A stretch of DNA of 64,000 nucleotides from Bradyrhizobium erythrophlei (GTDB taxonomy: Bacteria > Pseudomonadota > Alphaproteobacteria > Rhizobiales > Xanthobacteraceae): contig FSRD01000001.1 of assembly GCA_900129675.1 (NCBI GenBank), forward strand, positions 6,003,501-6,067,500. The letters run 5' to 3'. Made by a program: the position numbers and the translations under genes. Below, piece after piece: positions 16,494 through 24,476 of the stretch. Under the pieces are notes generated by a model that was given only the letters and a program-made list of their open reading frames with translations, did no database searches and had not been told where the DNA came from. The first letter of the stretch is position 1; each line of letters opens with the position of its first letter.

Positions 16494-17505
16494 GTTGGTG
16501 CGATGATCGCGCTGATCTGCTTCGTTCTGGCCGTGCTGGCCTCGCCATTCAAGTCGAAGTTGCGGCTTGAAGCCGAGAACGCGGTGCTAAGACATCAGTT
16601 GATCATATTGAGGCGTAGGCTGCATGGTCGCGTCCGGCTGACGAACCATGATCGATGGTTCTTTATCCAGCTGTATCGTTGGTTTCCAGCAATCCTCAGG
16701 GTTCTCACGATCATGCGGCCCGAGACGCTCGTGCGTTGGCACAGGGCCGGCTTTCGTCGCTACTGGCGTTGGAAATCGCGTCGACGGGGAGGGCGGCCGC
16801 CAGTCGAGACGGAGCTGCGCGCGCTGATCCGGCGGATGAGTATCGAGAACCCACTTTGGGGCGCGCCACGCATTCACGGCGAGCTGCTCAAACTGGGATT
16901 TGAGGTCGCGCAGTCGAGCGTCGCCAAGTACATAGTCAAGCGGCGAGTGCCACCTAGCCAAGGATGGCGCACCTTTCTGCGTAATCATGCTCCAGACATT
17001 GCCGCCATGGACCTGTTCGTTGTCCCGACCATTGGCTTCGATCTGCTTTATGCGCTCGTCATCGTGCGGCTGGATCGTAGAGATCTCGTTTGGATTAACG
17101 TCACAACCAACCCGACGGCGGAGTGGGTTGCACGTCAGATCACCGAGGCTTTTCCTTGGGACATGGCCCCGGGTTACATGATCCGAGACCGCGATCGGGT
17201 CTACGGCACCGTCGTCACACGCCGATTGCGTGCCATGGGCATTCGGGACAAGCCTATTGCACCGGCCTTGATCGGATCGATCCGCCGGGAGTGTCTAGAC
17301 CACATCATTGTTCTGGGCGAGGTGCATCTGCGCCGCATTCTGAAATTTTACGCTCGCTACTATAATGAGACGCGCACGCACCTGGCCTTGGATAAGGACG
17401 CGCCCCTATCGCGCACCGTGAAGAGGGCAGGGCGCATTCTTTGCCGCCCGATCCTCGGCGGATTGCACCACGAATATGTTCGGATTTGATTTTCGACAGG
17501 CACAG
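16442..17505 (+). mobile_element. IS copy B (related integrase-type IS)
   Basis: Left end CTGTGTGTACCAAAAACC resembles the inverted complement of the right end, CTGTGCCTGTCGAAAATC. Length 1,064 bp, one transposase gene. Inserted at the 3' end of the RHH_4 gene and abutting an IS1182 relic on the right. Confidence 0.7.
16503..17489 (+). CDS. Integrase-core transposase of IS copy B, short in-frame deletion
   Basis: 328 residues, same architecture as copies C and D: LRLEAENAVLRHQLIILRRR, ETLVRWHRAGFRRYWRWKSR, AAMDLFVVPT (first Asp), IRDRDRVYG (second Asp), SIRRECLDHII (Glu). Between the second Asp and the Glu it reads MGIRDKPIAPALIGSIRR, lacking about ten residues where copy D has the SPRSPWQNGYAERLIG stretch. 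The deletion removes a conserved loop near the active site, so activity is doubtful although the frame is open. Confidence 0.85.
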   Translation: MIALICFVLAVLASPFKSKLRLEAENAVLRHQLIILRRRLHGRVRLTNHDRWFFIQLYRWFPAILRVLTIMRPETLVRWHRAGFRRYWRWKSRRRGGRPPVETELRALIRRMSIENPLWGAPRIHGELLKLGFEVAQSSVAKYIVKRRVPPSQGWRTFLRNHAPDIAAMDLFVVPTIGFDLLYALVIVRLDRRDLVWINVTTNPTAEWVARQITEAFPWDMAPGYMIRDRDRVYGTVVTRRLRAMGIRDKPIAPALIGSIRRECLDHIIVLGEVHLRRILKFYARYYNETRTHLALDKDAPLSRTVKRAGRILCRPILGGLHHEYVRI

Positions 17506-17524
17506 GCGGCCATCCTCGGCGTCC

Positions 17525-18251
17525 ATTTAGCTGGCGACGTCCGACAGCCAGTCCTCGTCTTTTGTCGGGCGAGGCGAGCAATGCCTTTTCAATCGCGGCC
17601 AGCCGTTTCACTTCTTCTTCGAGCTTCGCCAGCTTTTCCCTAAGCCGCGTCTTGGTCAGCAGAACCGTTTCCGACGGCTCTTCTCCCGCGGCAGTCTGGC
17701 GGTCGGCGGTGCCCAGTTGACTCATGTAGCGCGCCACGCTCTCTTCGATCTGCTTCTGGCGGCGCTGGATCTTGCCTTGCGTGAAGTTGTTGTCGCGACT
17801 GTTCACGGCCCTAAACTTGCTGCCGTCGATGGCAACGCTGGCCTTCGTCAGCAGGCCCATCTTGCGGCACAACTCGACGAATTGCGCGTAAACCTTCTTG
17901 ATCGCTGCGCCATTGTCCTTGCGGAAGTCGGCGATGGTTTTGTGATCCGGCGCGAGCCGTCCGGTCAGCCACATCACCTCGAGATTGCGGTCAGCCTCGC
18001 GCTCCAGCCGCCGGCTCGATTGTCACCCGGTTGAGATAGCCGTAAATGTAAAGCTTGAGCATCGGCGAAGGATGGTACGCCGGCCGGCCGGTCGCGGCTG
18101 GATCAACGCCATCGAACCCGAGGTCGCGCAGTTCCAACGCATCCACGAACACATCGACCGCGCGAATAGAATTGCCCTCGTCGACCCAATCATCGAGGCA
18201 TTCCGGCAACAGCGTCGTCTGCTGGCGATGGTGCCTGAGCTTGGTTAGCAA
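17525..18251 (-). pseudogene. IS1182-family transposase relic
   Basis: N-terminal half: TTLLPECLDDWVDEGNSIRA, ATGRPAYHPSPMLKLYIYGY, LNR; then a one-base insertion near 18016 (GTGACAATCG where GTGCAATCG is expected) shifts the frame to QSSRRLEREADRNLEVMWLT, DHKTIADFRKDNGAAIKKVY, ASVAIDGSKFRAVNSRDNNF. The frame is lost again at about 17570 near LASPDK, before the C-terminal third. Copy B ends 20 bp away, so the relic was probably cut by it or by a deletion between them. Confidence 0.85.
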
Positions 18252-18353
18252 GCGGTATTCGTTTCTCTCGATTTAGAGCCAAATCACGACCGGCTCCTTA
18301 GAATTTTTGGCTTATCGTGCAACAACAAAGTTATTTCAGGTGTGGTGATTTTC

Positions 18354-19472
18354 ATGACTGCATCAAAGTCGTTCTTGCAGGAATTGAACGAAGCCGTTTT
18401 GCGGGGATCGCCGGAAAGCCGGGCCAAGGCGCTTTCATATGCGACCGATATGCTGATCATCGGCCGCTATACGGAAGACGAAATCTGGGTTTTCGACGAG
18501 GTGATCGGGCGGCTGGCCGATGCGATCGAGGTTGAGGCGCGCGCGCAGCTTGCGAAGCGCTTGGCAAATTCGGCCAATGCCCCCATTGGCGTCGTCAAGA
18601 AGCTTGCATTCGATGATTCGATCGACGTTGCGGGTCCGATTCTTCGACATTGTGAACGACTCGATTCAAGTACCTTGATCAGCAACATCAGAACCAAGGA
18701 CCAGCAGCACCTCCTGGCGATCTCACAGCGAACGTCCATTCCCTCCGTTGTAACGGACGAATTAGTTACGCGCGGCAGTCGTGAGGTGCTGACATCGGTG
18801 GTCGCCAACAAGGGTGCGAGCTTTTCGGACTTTGGCTTTCTGCACATGATCAAGCGGTCCAAAGGCGACTCCATTCTCGTCGAGCAGATTGGCCGGCGCC
18901 AAGACATCCCGAGGCCAATGTTTCAGCAGCTTATTGCGAAGGCATCAGCTGACGTCAGGCGAAAGCTCGAACAGCAGCGTCCGGATCTCGCTGGCCAGAT
19001 ACAGAGTGCGGTTGCCGAGGTCGCAGGATCATTGTCCGCCAAATTCGGACCCGCGACGGAAAGCTATTTTGCCGCAAAGAAGGCCGTGACAACCCGGCAT
19101 CGGTTCGGCGAGTTGAACGAGAACGCTATTCTCGAATATGCGCGCGCCCACAAGATCGAAGAGGCGACAGTTGGGCTATCCCTGTTGTGCTCATTGCCCG
19201 TCGGTGCCGTCGAGCATGCGTTGGCGGACCCGGAAATGACCCTGATTCTGGCCAAGGCCCGCGAATTCGAATGGGAGACCACGATGTCGCTCTTGTTTCT
19301 CGGCGCCAAGGATCATCGCATCAATGCGCGCGACCTCGTCAACCTCCGCGAGGAATTCGCTCGGCTCAACGCCAAGACATCCGGGGAAGTATTGAGTTAC
19401 TATCAATCCCGCAAGCATGCAGCGGTCGCCCGGTCGGACCGGTGTCGTTTGCCACAACTTCACGCGGTGTGA
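18354..19472 (+). CDS. DUF2336 domain protein
   Basis: 372 residues, all-helical in appearance with HEAT-like character: FLQELNEAVLRGSPESRAKA, DEIWVFDEVIGRLADAIEVE, ARAQLAKRLA, then SAKFGPATESYFAAKKAV. DUF2336 is an alphaproteobacterial family of unknown function, often near response regulators and c-di-GMP genes. ATG at 18354 preferred; an in-frame GTG lies at 18342. Convergent with the HD-GYP operon that follows, with a strong terminator between. No signal peptide or membrane segment. Intact. Confidence 0.8.
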   Translation: MTASKSFLQELNEAVLRGSPESRAKALSYATDMLIIGRYTEDEIWVFDEVIGRLADAIEVEARAQLAKRLANSANAPIGVVKKLAFDDSIDVAGPILRHCERLDSSTLISNIRTKDQQHLLAISQRTSIPSVVTDELVTRGSREVLTSVVANKGASFSDFGFLHMIKRSKGDSILVEQIGRRQDIPRPMFQQLIAKASADVRRKLEQQRPDLAGQIQSAVAEVAGSLSAKFGPATESYFAAKKAVTTRHRFGELNENAILEYARAHKIEEATVGLSLLCSLPVGAVEHALADPEMTLILAKAREFEWETTMSLLFLGAKDHRINARDLVNLREEFARLNAKTSGEVLSYYQSRKHAAVARSDRCRLPQLHAV

Positions 19473-19626
19473 GCAGTCAATGCTGCGGAACTCGCATCCC
19501 CGAATCCTCCACCTAGGTGATGATGAATCCTCGGCTTCGCAGGGCTTGGCTTCATGGCGTATCGCTCAACGTCAAAGCTAGCATTGATGGCAGCCTGATC
19601 GACGAGCGTCAGGTTTGAATTAAAAG

Positions 19627-19650
19627 GCCGCCGTTTAGCGGCTTTTTCTT
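19627..19650 (+). terminator. Rho-independent terminator
   Basis: Perfect five-base-pair GC stem GCCGC / GCGGC around the loop CGTTTA, extended by flanking A and T runs, then TTTTTCTTT. It closes the DUF2336 transcript. Confidence 0.8.
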
Positions 19651-20849
19651 TACACGTGTGCGCCAGCGATGTCTGTTGTTGGCAGTGCGCCCCGAAGGCG
19701 CGGATCACTAGTGGAGGAAGATTCCACCCAGAGAGTTGTCGATTGATCTGGTAGCTGACGAGCGGTTCGGCCGGGTAACCGGCAGGGCTGGAGCCTCGTG
19801 ACAAAGGCCGCTTTAGGCGGTTGAGCAATCCGGCGGGCCGTAACGTGAGTGAAGCCTGAGCAGGCCTCGAAAGTGACAATGCGGATGCCGACCCTCCTGC
19901 CAATTGGGGAAGGCTGTATAAGCGGGGAAGCAATCGACACGCGCACCCGCTCGATCCGCCGGGGTAGTGGGCACGGCACGTCGGAAAGGTGGTTCGGGTA
20001 TCCACTTCCATCGAGATACTCGTGATGATGTCGAACCGCGTCGAGAACTTCAAAGGAAATGTTCTCGTTGCCCTTAAGCGCATCATATCCAAGAGCCGGG
20101 TGAGATTCCATAATCACTCGCTCCTTTGCATCAAGACGCCCAGGCTTATCGAGAATTGCCAACGGGATCGTCGCCTTCCCAAGGTCGTGGAACATGGCGG
20201 CTGAATACAATCGCTCCAAGTCGCGTGTCGCCAGACCAAGGCTCAGCCCGAAGTCGACGGTTACTCCCGTGACCAAAAAACAATGTTGATACGTACCCTC
20301 ATGATGGCGGCGAACGATTGCCAACCAGTCGGACAACCCTTTTTCGGCTATATGGTCTGTGATTTTGTCGCCCGCACTCTTGGTGCCCTCAACATCAATC
20401 GATACGCCATTTGCCACCGCGGCAAACATTGATGCTATGGCGGTCGCGCCGACAGACGCCGCCCCGGCTTCGTTGTTTGTAGCCGCCGTCGCCGGAGCAC
20501 CGGGAACCATGCGGTCTACCAGCGCCGAGAGCAATTCTTTTTGATTGAGAGGCCCGGTCAAAACGCGCGTCGCGCCGAGCGCGTAGGCTTGCGCAATCGA
20601 CAAGTAGATCGTTTGGTGCAGAATAAAAACGCGTTTTCGCATGTGGCCAAGACTTGCAATCTTCTTCTTCTTCAAAGCCGCGACATTTTCGAGAGTGCGG
20701 AGGTCCACGTTCACCACGAGCGCATGGCACTGGCCGCGCTGGACGCTCGGGCCATCAAGCAATTCTGAGGTTAGTTCATGCTGGCGTTCAAGCGCAGCGC
20801 GAACGACAACTAACTTGGCGGGATTATCTGCCACCACATGAATGAACAT
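19650..20849 (-). pseudogene. HD-GYP domain phosphodiesterase with receiver-like N-terminus, C-terminus replaced
   Basis: Starts MFIHVVADNPAKLVVVRAAL with AGGAT upstream; residues 1-115 look like a receiver-type fold (LVVNVDLRT; RVFILHQ; ALGATRVLTGPLNQKELLSA). The HD-GYP core is present: AAMFHDLGKATIPLAILDKP, ESHPALGYDALK, AVRHHHEYLDGSGYPNHLSD, so the HD, second His, HHE and GYP motifs of c-di-GMP phosphodiesterases are there. After NHLSDV (about 19980) the frame runs into antisense group II intron sequence and ends at 19650, losing the final helices and the last conserved Asp of the domain. Last gene of a minus-strand operon. Probably inactive or altered. Confidence 0.75.
19658..19980 (+). 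ncRNA. Group II intron 5' fragment (domain I part)
   Basis: Begins GTGCGCC, a standard bacterial group II intron 5' end, and continues with hairpin-rich sequence and short motifs I associate with domain I of rhizobial introns (CTCGTGACAAAGGCCG; GTGACAATGCGGATGCCGAC; GGGGAAGCAATCGACACGCG). Several self-complementary stems are visible (GGTTCGGCCGGGTAACCGGC region). No maturase and no domain V follow: at about 19980 the sequence switches to the antisense of the HD-GYP gene. So only a 5' part of about 320 nt remains. Identification rests on remembered similarity and the 5' end. Confidence 0.6.
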
Positions 20850-20893
20850 CAAGAATGATCCTGCCCATCGGATGAATCCGCTTTCTCCTGCAC

Positions 20894-21121
20894 TTACCTC
20901 CAGAAAGATCCGTGGTCTTGCGGAAGCTCGTTCAGCCATATCAGCGCTTCGCGCACACCGAGAGGAATAAGGCGCTCCTCCGCGGCGCGGGAGAACTCGC
21001 CGTCGCAGAGATAGAGGAGGAAACCGCCGCGTTCATCCCGAAACAATGCCTCTCGGGCATTGCTGAGCGTGAGAGATTGAGAATCGATGAACGGAACAAT
21101 TCGCGAAGAAATCATCTGCAT
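20894..21121 (-). CDS. Small unknown protein upstream of the HD-GYP gene
   Basis: 75 residues (MQMISSRIVPFIDSQSLTLS; REALFRDERGGFLLYLCDGE; LIPLGVREALIWLNELPQDH). Not recognised. It ends 44 bp before the HD-GYP start and begins 37 bp after the previous gene, so all are probably co-transcribed. Composition is that of a soluble alpha/beta protein. A real gene is likely because of the tight spacing. Confidence 0.55.
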   Translation of the reverse strand: MQMISSRIVPFIDSQSLTLSNAREALFRDERGGFLLYLCDGEFSRAAEERLIPLGVREALIWLNELPQDHGSFWR

Positions 21122-21158
21122 ATGAAATCATCAATTATCGCACGGGCGTGGTGCCCCC

Positions 21159-21404
21159 TCATGCTGAATTTGCCGCACCGTCTTTCTTTTTGGAGTCTTT
21201 TGGTATGAAAAGGACGTCAATTTGTGCCCCATCGATCCACACCAATGTGCATCTACGGAACGCGAGACTCATCCGCTGAGCCTTGGAAAGATAGAGTTTC
21301 TCGAAGTGTTCCTTGGCGTGCGCAAGCTCCTCATCTGAGAGCTGGGGGACGCTTCGACTGCGTATGGTCCTGCACGAGGTGATCGCCACCCTTCGGTCCA
21401 TCAT
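21159..21404 (-). CDS. Small unknown protein in the HD-GYP operon
   Basis: 81 residues, MMDRRVAITSCRTIRSRSVP, then LSDEELAHAKEHFEKLYLSK, ending in a Lys-rich tail. The start overlaps the stop of the zinc-ribbon gene by four bases (ATGA), a sign of translational coupling. No known domain. Confidence 0.55.
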   Translation of the reverse strand: MMDRRVAITSCRTIRSRSVPQLSDEELAHAKEHFEKLYLSKAQRMSLAFRRCTLVWIDGAQIDVLFIPKDSKKKDGAANSA

Positions 21405-21865
21405 TCACTCGCCAAAACGTCGATCCATTCAAGTGATCGAAGGACGTCGGCATAGCCGCTAAAATCATTTTCCCCCGCAGCAACACCGAAAAAATGGCGG
21501 CTCTTCTCGTCTCTCATAGCGCGCCTGACACGCTTCGCAAAAAGAGAAAGCTGCTCTTTCGATGGCTGGTTGCTCGCCCTTGTATTATGGTTAGATCGTC
21601 TATCAATTTGCGAACGTCGTTCACCAACGGTTTGCTTTTCTGGTTCCGACCGCGTGTCTCTCCCAGACCTTCTATCTTTAGTGTCCCGCCTGCTTCCTCC
21701 CAACTCAGGTGGCTGCTCCGGCGTAACGTAACTTTGAGTGCTTCGGCATTTAGGGCACTCAAAAACATCATGGACAAAGCCCGGCTTCTCCGTTTCTTTG
21801 CAAGAGAATCGCATCCTAGCATTGCATCGAATGCAAAGCGGATCGCTTGTTAGTGATTCGATCAT
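21401..21865 (-). CDS. Zinc-ribbon-like unknown protein
   Basis: 154 residues. Two CxxC pairs, CIRCNARM and FECPKCRST, make a probable zinc ribbon in the first 45 residues, followed by a very charged Arg/Ser/Asp linker (RRDTKDRRSGRDTRSEPEKQ) and a C-terminal block, FAKRVRRAMRDEKSRHFFGV, AAGENDFSGYADVLRSLEWI. ATG 21865 has GGAGG five bases upstream. First gene of a tight four-gene cluster that ends in the HD-GYP protein. Family not recognised. Confidence 0.6.
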   Translation of the reverse strand: MIESLTSDPLCIRCNARMRFSCKETEKPGFVHDVFECPKCRSTQSYVTPEQPPELGGSRRDTKDRRSGRDTRSEPEKQTVGERRSQIDRRSNHNTRASNQPSKEQLSLFAKRVRRAMRDEKSRHFFGVAAGENDFSGYADVLRSLEWIDVLASE

Positions 21866-22070
21866 GCAGCCCTCCAAGGGAGCAAAAGGCAGCATCCTTA
21901 GCAACATGCAGCCCGATAAGTGTTAAAAAGAGCAGTTTCCGCGTTCGTCAAAAAAAATTACTAAATGCCAGTCGGATCTTTTTTCCAATTTCGGAGCAAT
22001 GCTACACCAACAACATCGATATCTTGGTGGCATTGTGATCTTTAAGTCTCCTGATTCGAGCTAAGCACGA

Positions 22071-22538
22071 TCAAGCTACAGCAGCCGAAGAGGCGCGGAC
22101 GTCCCGGCCCGCTCCGAGCAGCCTCGTGCGGATAGCCTCCTCGATTAGCGTCAGGGCCTGATCTAGTTCGCGTGCCCTAGCCTCTGCGTTCTTCGCGCGT
22201 AGCTCCGCAGCGGATAACCTCGCTTCGGTGGATGCGATACGGGACTCAGCGACATTCAACGCGTTCTCAGCAGAGTCAGCGCGCCTTTGAGCAAAGAGGA
22301 GTTTTTCGTGCGCGGTTCTGCAAAGAGTTTGAGCTCGAATTTCGATCTCGCGCGCGTGATGGTGCAAGTTACCGACAACCTCAGCCGCCTGATACACTAG
22401 ATCGATGGCCGACTGACCGTCATTTCTTACTGGCTCGGTCGGTCCTCTCGGAAATGCCAGTACGTTTTCGCCCTCATCGGACCCCTGGTCTTGGTCCGTG
22501 ACTTGGATGCATTCTCGGAGCCAGTGCGGGAGCGCCAC
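22071..22538 (-). CDS. Coiled-coil unknown protein, GTG start
   Basis: 155 residues starting at GTG, set by a perfect TAGGAGG seven bases upstream. Residues about 45-145 are strongly coiled-coil (REIEIRAQTLCRTAHEKLLF, SAENALNVAESRIASTEARL, SAAELRAKNAEARARELDQA). No membrane segment or known domain. It precedes the zinc-ribbon operon by about 200 bp on the same strand and could belong to the same regulon. Similar coiled-coil proteins are common in Bradyrhizobium but unnamed. Confidence 0.65.
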   Translation of the reverse strand: MALPHWLRECIQVTDQDQGSDEGENVLAFPRGPTEPVRNDGQSAIDLVYQAAEVVGNLHHHAREIEIRAQTLCRTAHEKLLFAQRRADSAENALNVAESRIASTEARLSAAELRAKNAEARARELDQALTLIEEAIRTRLLGAGRDVRASSAAVA

Positions 22539-23003
22539 TTTCGACCTCCTAAAAAAGCGTTGAGATAAAAAAAAACTCTGCGTTTAGATGGTAAATATAT
22601 CGTTAAGAACAAGCCGCTAACGAACAGCGCCACGCCCCAGGCGGCAGCGGAACACCTGTAGAACTTGCGAAGCCGTAGATGGATCGATCCTTGGGGCCGC
22701 ATCCGTTAGATGCGGGTGGTCTTGTTGGCAATTTTGCGAAGTGGCGCTCGACACCGAGTACGTCCGATTATTGGCGTAGACCGGAAGTGAACGACCGCCT
22801 GTCAAAACGGCGCTTTTGGCCCCAACCGGACGTTGCGCGCGCCAAGGCGGGAACTGTGGTATCCTCCGTCAGACGCGATGGGACGGTTCAATGAAGCGGC
22901 GGACCTCAAATGGCACTTGCTGCTCGTGCTGAGCGTCCTCGTGTCCTGCGATTGCACACGGATCTGAAGATAGCTCTCTCCGGTCTCGAGGAGAACCCAC
23001 GTC
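22539..23003. other. Intergenic with one dispersed repeat
   Basis: AT-rich stretch at 22550-22610 upstream of the GTG gene is the likely promoter region. A degenerate copy of the dispersed repeat (see 22759-22825) follows. No gene supported. Confidence 0.5.
22759..22825 (+). repeat. Dispersed repeat, degenerate copy
   Basis: CGTCCGATTATTGGCGTAGA, then CCGGAAGTGA and CGGCGCTTTTGGCCCC. Same family as the copies at 23635, 25849, 29938, 31136, 34743 and 49028. Confidence 0.6.
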
Positions 23004-23633
23004 GTGAAGCGGGACTTCGACCTCATCGTCTATGGCGCGACGGGTTACACCGGCCGTCTCATCGCTGATTATCTGGCGACATCCTATCGCGGCGACGATG
23101 CTCCGTCCTGGGCGATCGCGGGACGCTCGACCGACAGGCTCCAGAAGGTGCGTGCCGACATCGGCGCACCACACGATTTGCCTTTGGTTAAGGCGGATGC
23201 CGCCGAGCCGGCCAGCCTGCGTTCGATGTGCGAGCGTGCGGCCGTGATCGTCACGGCGGTCGGGCCTTATCAGCTCCACGGTCCCGGGCTTGTGGCGGCC
23301 TGCGCGGCCACGGGCACGGCCTATGTTGATCTGTGCGGCGAACCGGCTTGGATGCGGCGCATGATCGACACCCATCACGAAGAGGCGAAACGGACCGGCG
23401 CGCGCATCGTCTTCTCCTGCGGCTTCGATTCCATCCCGTTCGATCTCGGCGTGCTCACGTTGCAGGAGAAGGCGCGCGAGAAATTCGGACGCCCCGCGCG
23501 GCGGGTGAAAGCCCGCCTGCGCAAGGTGAAAGGCGGCATGTCTGGCGGCACCGCGGCGAGCGCTCAGGCGACGTTGGCCGCCGCCGCGCGCGCGCCGCTT
23601 CTGGCACCTTTGAGACATGCCGGGGCGGTCTGA
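23004..23633 (+). pseudogene. Saccharopine dehydrogenase-like (trans-acting enoyl reductase-like) protein, 3'-truncated
   Basis: The first 200 residues are a typical NAD(P)-binding N-terminus: FDLIVYGATGYTGRLIADYL, WAIAGRSTDRLQKVRADIG, VGPYQLHGPGLVAACAATGT, YVDLCGEPAWMRRMIDTHHE, SCGFDSIPFDLGVLTLQEKA. Full-length relatives are about 390 residues. Here the frame ends soon after GGMSGGTAASAQATLAA, exactly where a dispersed repeat begins (23635), so the C-terminal half is lost. GTG 23004 has GGAGAA upstream. May still give a Rossmann-fold fragment, but the enzyme is not complete. Confidence 0.8.
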
Positions 23634-23634
23634 C

Positions 23635-23697
23635 GATGTCCGTTGATCGGGGTAGAGCAGAAGTCTCGTTTCGGGGCCGTCAGGACCGTTGTTGACC
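23635..23697 (+). repeat. Dispersed repeat copy
   Basis: ATGTCCGTTGATCGGGGTAG through GGGGCCGTCAGGACCGTTGT and TGACCC. It sits directly at the truncation point of the saccharopine dehydrogenase-like gene. Confidence 0.75.
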
Positions 23698-23822
23698 CTT
23701 AGCCGACATACGCGAAGAGCCGCGATTGACTCATTGCGTTCTCCGATCGAGGGCTGCGGCGCGCCAATTCGTTTGATAATGTAACGCGCTTGTTGCCGTA
23801 GGAACTCGAAGGGAGGTAGCCA

Positions 23823-24245
23823 ATGTCTCACCTTGGAAGCTGCTTTTGCGGTGCAGTCAAGCTGGAGGTCATGGGGTCACCGGAGGCGATGGGCTATTGT
23901 CATTGCAGTTCTTGTCGCTCGTGGTCCGGCGGACCTGTAAACGCCTTCAGCCTCTGGAAGCCAGAGGCGGTACGGATCACATCGGGAGCCGAGCATGTCG
24001 CGATGTTCCAGAAGACTGAGCTCAGCCAGCGTCAGTATTGCGCGAAATGCGGCGGGCACCTGATGACCAATCATCCGCCCCTGGGATTGGTTGACGTTTT
24101 CGCGGCGACACTACCTACGTTGGAATTTACGCCCGGTATACATGTAAACTACGCCGAAACAGTTCTGCCGATGCGAGACGGCCTTCCCAAGCTCAGGGAT
24201 TTTCCGAAGGAGTTTGGTGGCTCAGGAGAGCTCGTCCCGGAATAA
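23823..24245 (+). CDS. GFA-family (Gfa/CENP-V) zinc protein
   Basis: 140 residues with the three cysteine clusters of the GFA fold: CFCGAVKLEV, CHCSSCRSWSGGPVNAFSLW, and YCAKCGGHLMTNH. The family was named for glutathione-dependent formaldehyde-activating enzyme, but most members have no shown enzymatic role. ATG 23823 follows GGGAGG at good spacing. Intact, monocistronic between a truncated gene and an FAD oxidoreductase on the same strand. Confidence 0.9.
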   Translation: MSHLGSCFCGAVKLEVMGSPEAMGYCHCSSCRSWSGGPVNAFSLWKPEAVRITSGAEHVAMFQKTELSQRQYCAKCGGHLMTNHPPLGLVDVFAATLPTLEFTPGIHVNYAETVLPMRDGLPKLRDFPKEFGGSGELVPE

Positions 24246-24476
24246 AGACGGCGAACGGATCGCATGGCGCGCGACTGATAGCCCGAGCGTTCCCTCGTTC
24301 CCCGAAGAACGCTCCGACAAGAACCTTTGGGCGCGACCGAACCGTGCGGCAGACGTGATCGTCAACGAGTGCCGCGGTCTGATGTTCTGATTCATGCGCG
24401 GGTGCCGGCCCGGTGTGACAGGGCGATCGCGTTGGTCTCAGCGGGTCTGGGCCTAACCCGTCTTGCGGAGGTATCA

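Noticed and set aside
22869..23831. Minus-strand frame of 320 codons over the saccharopine dehydrogenase-like gene
   Set aside because: Low-complexity Arg-rich antisense product; the plus strand carries the Rossmann motif.
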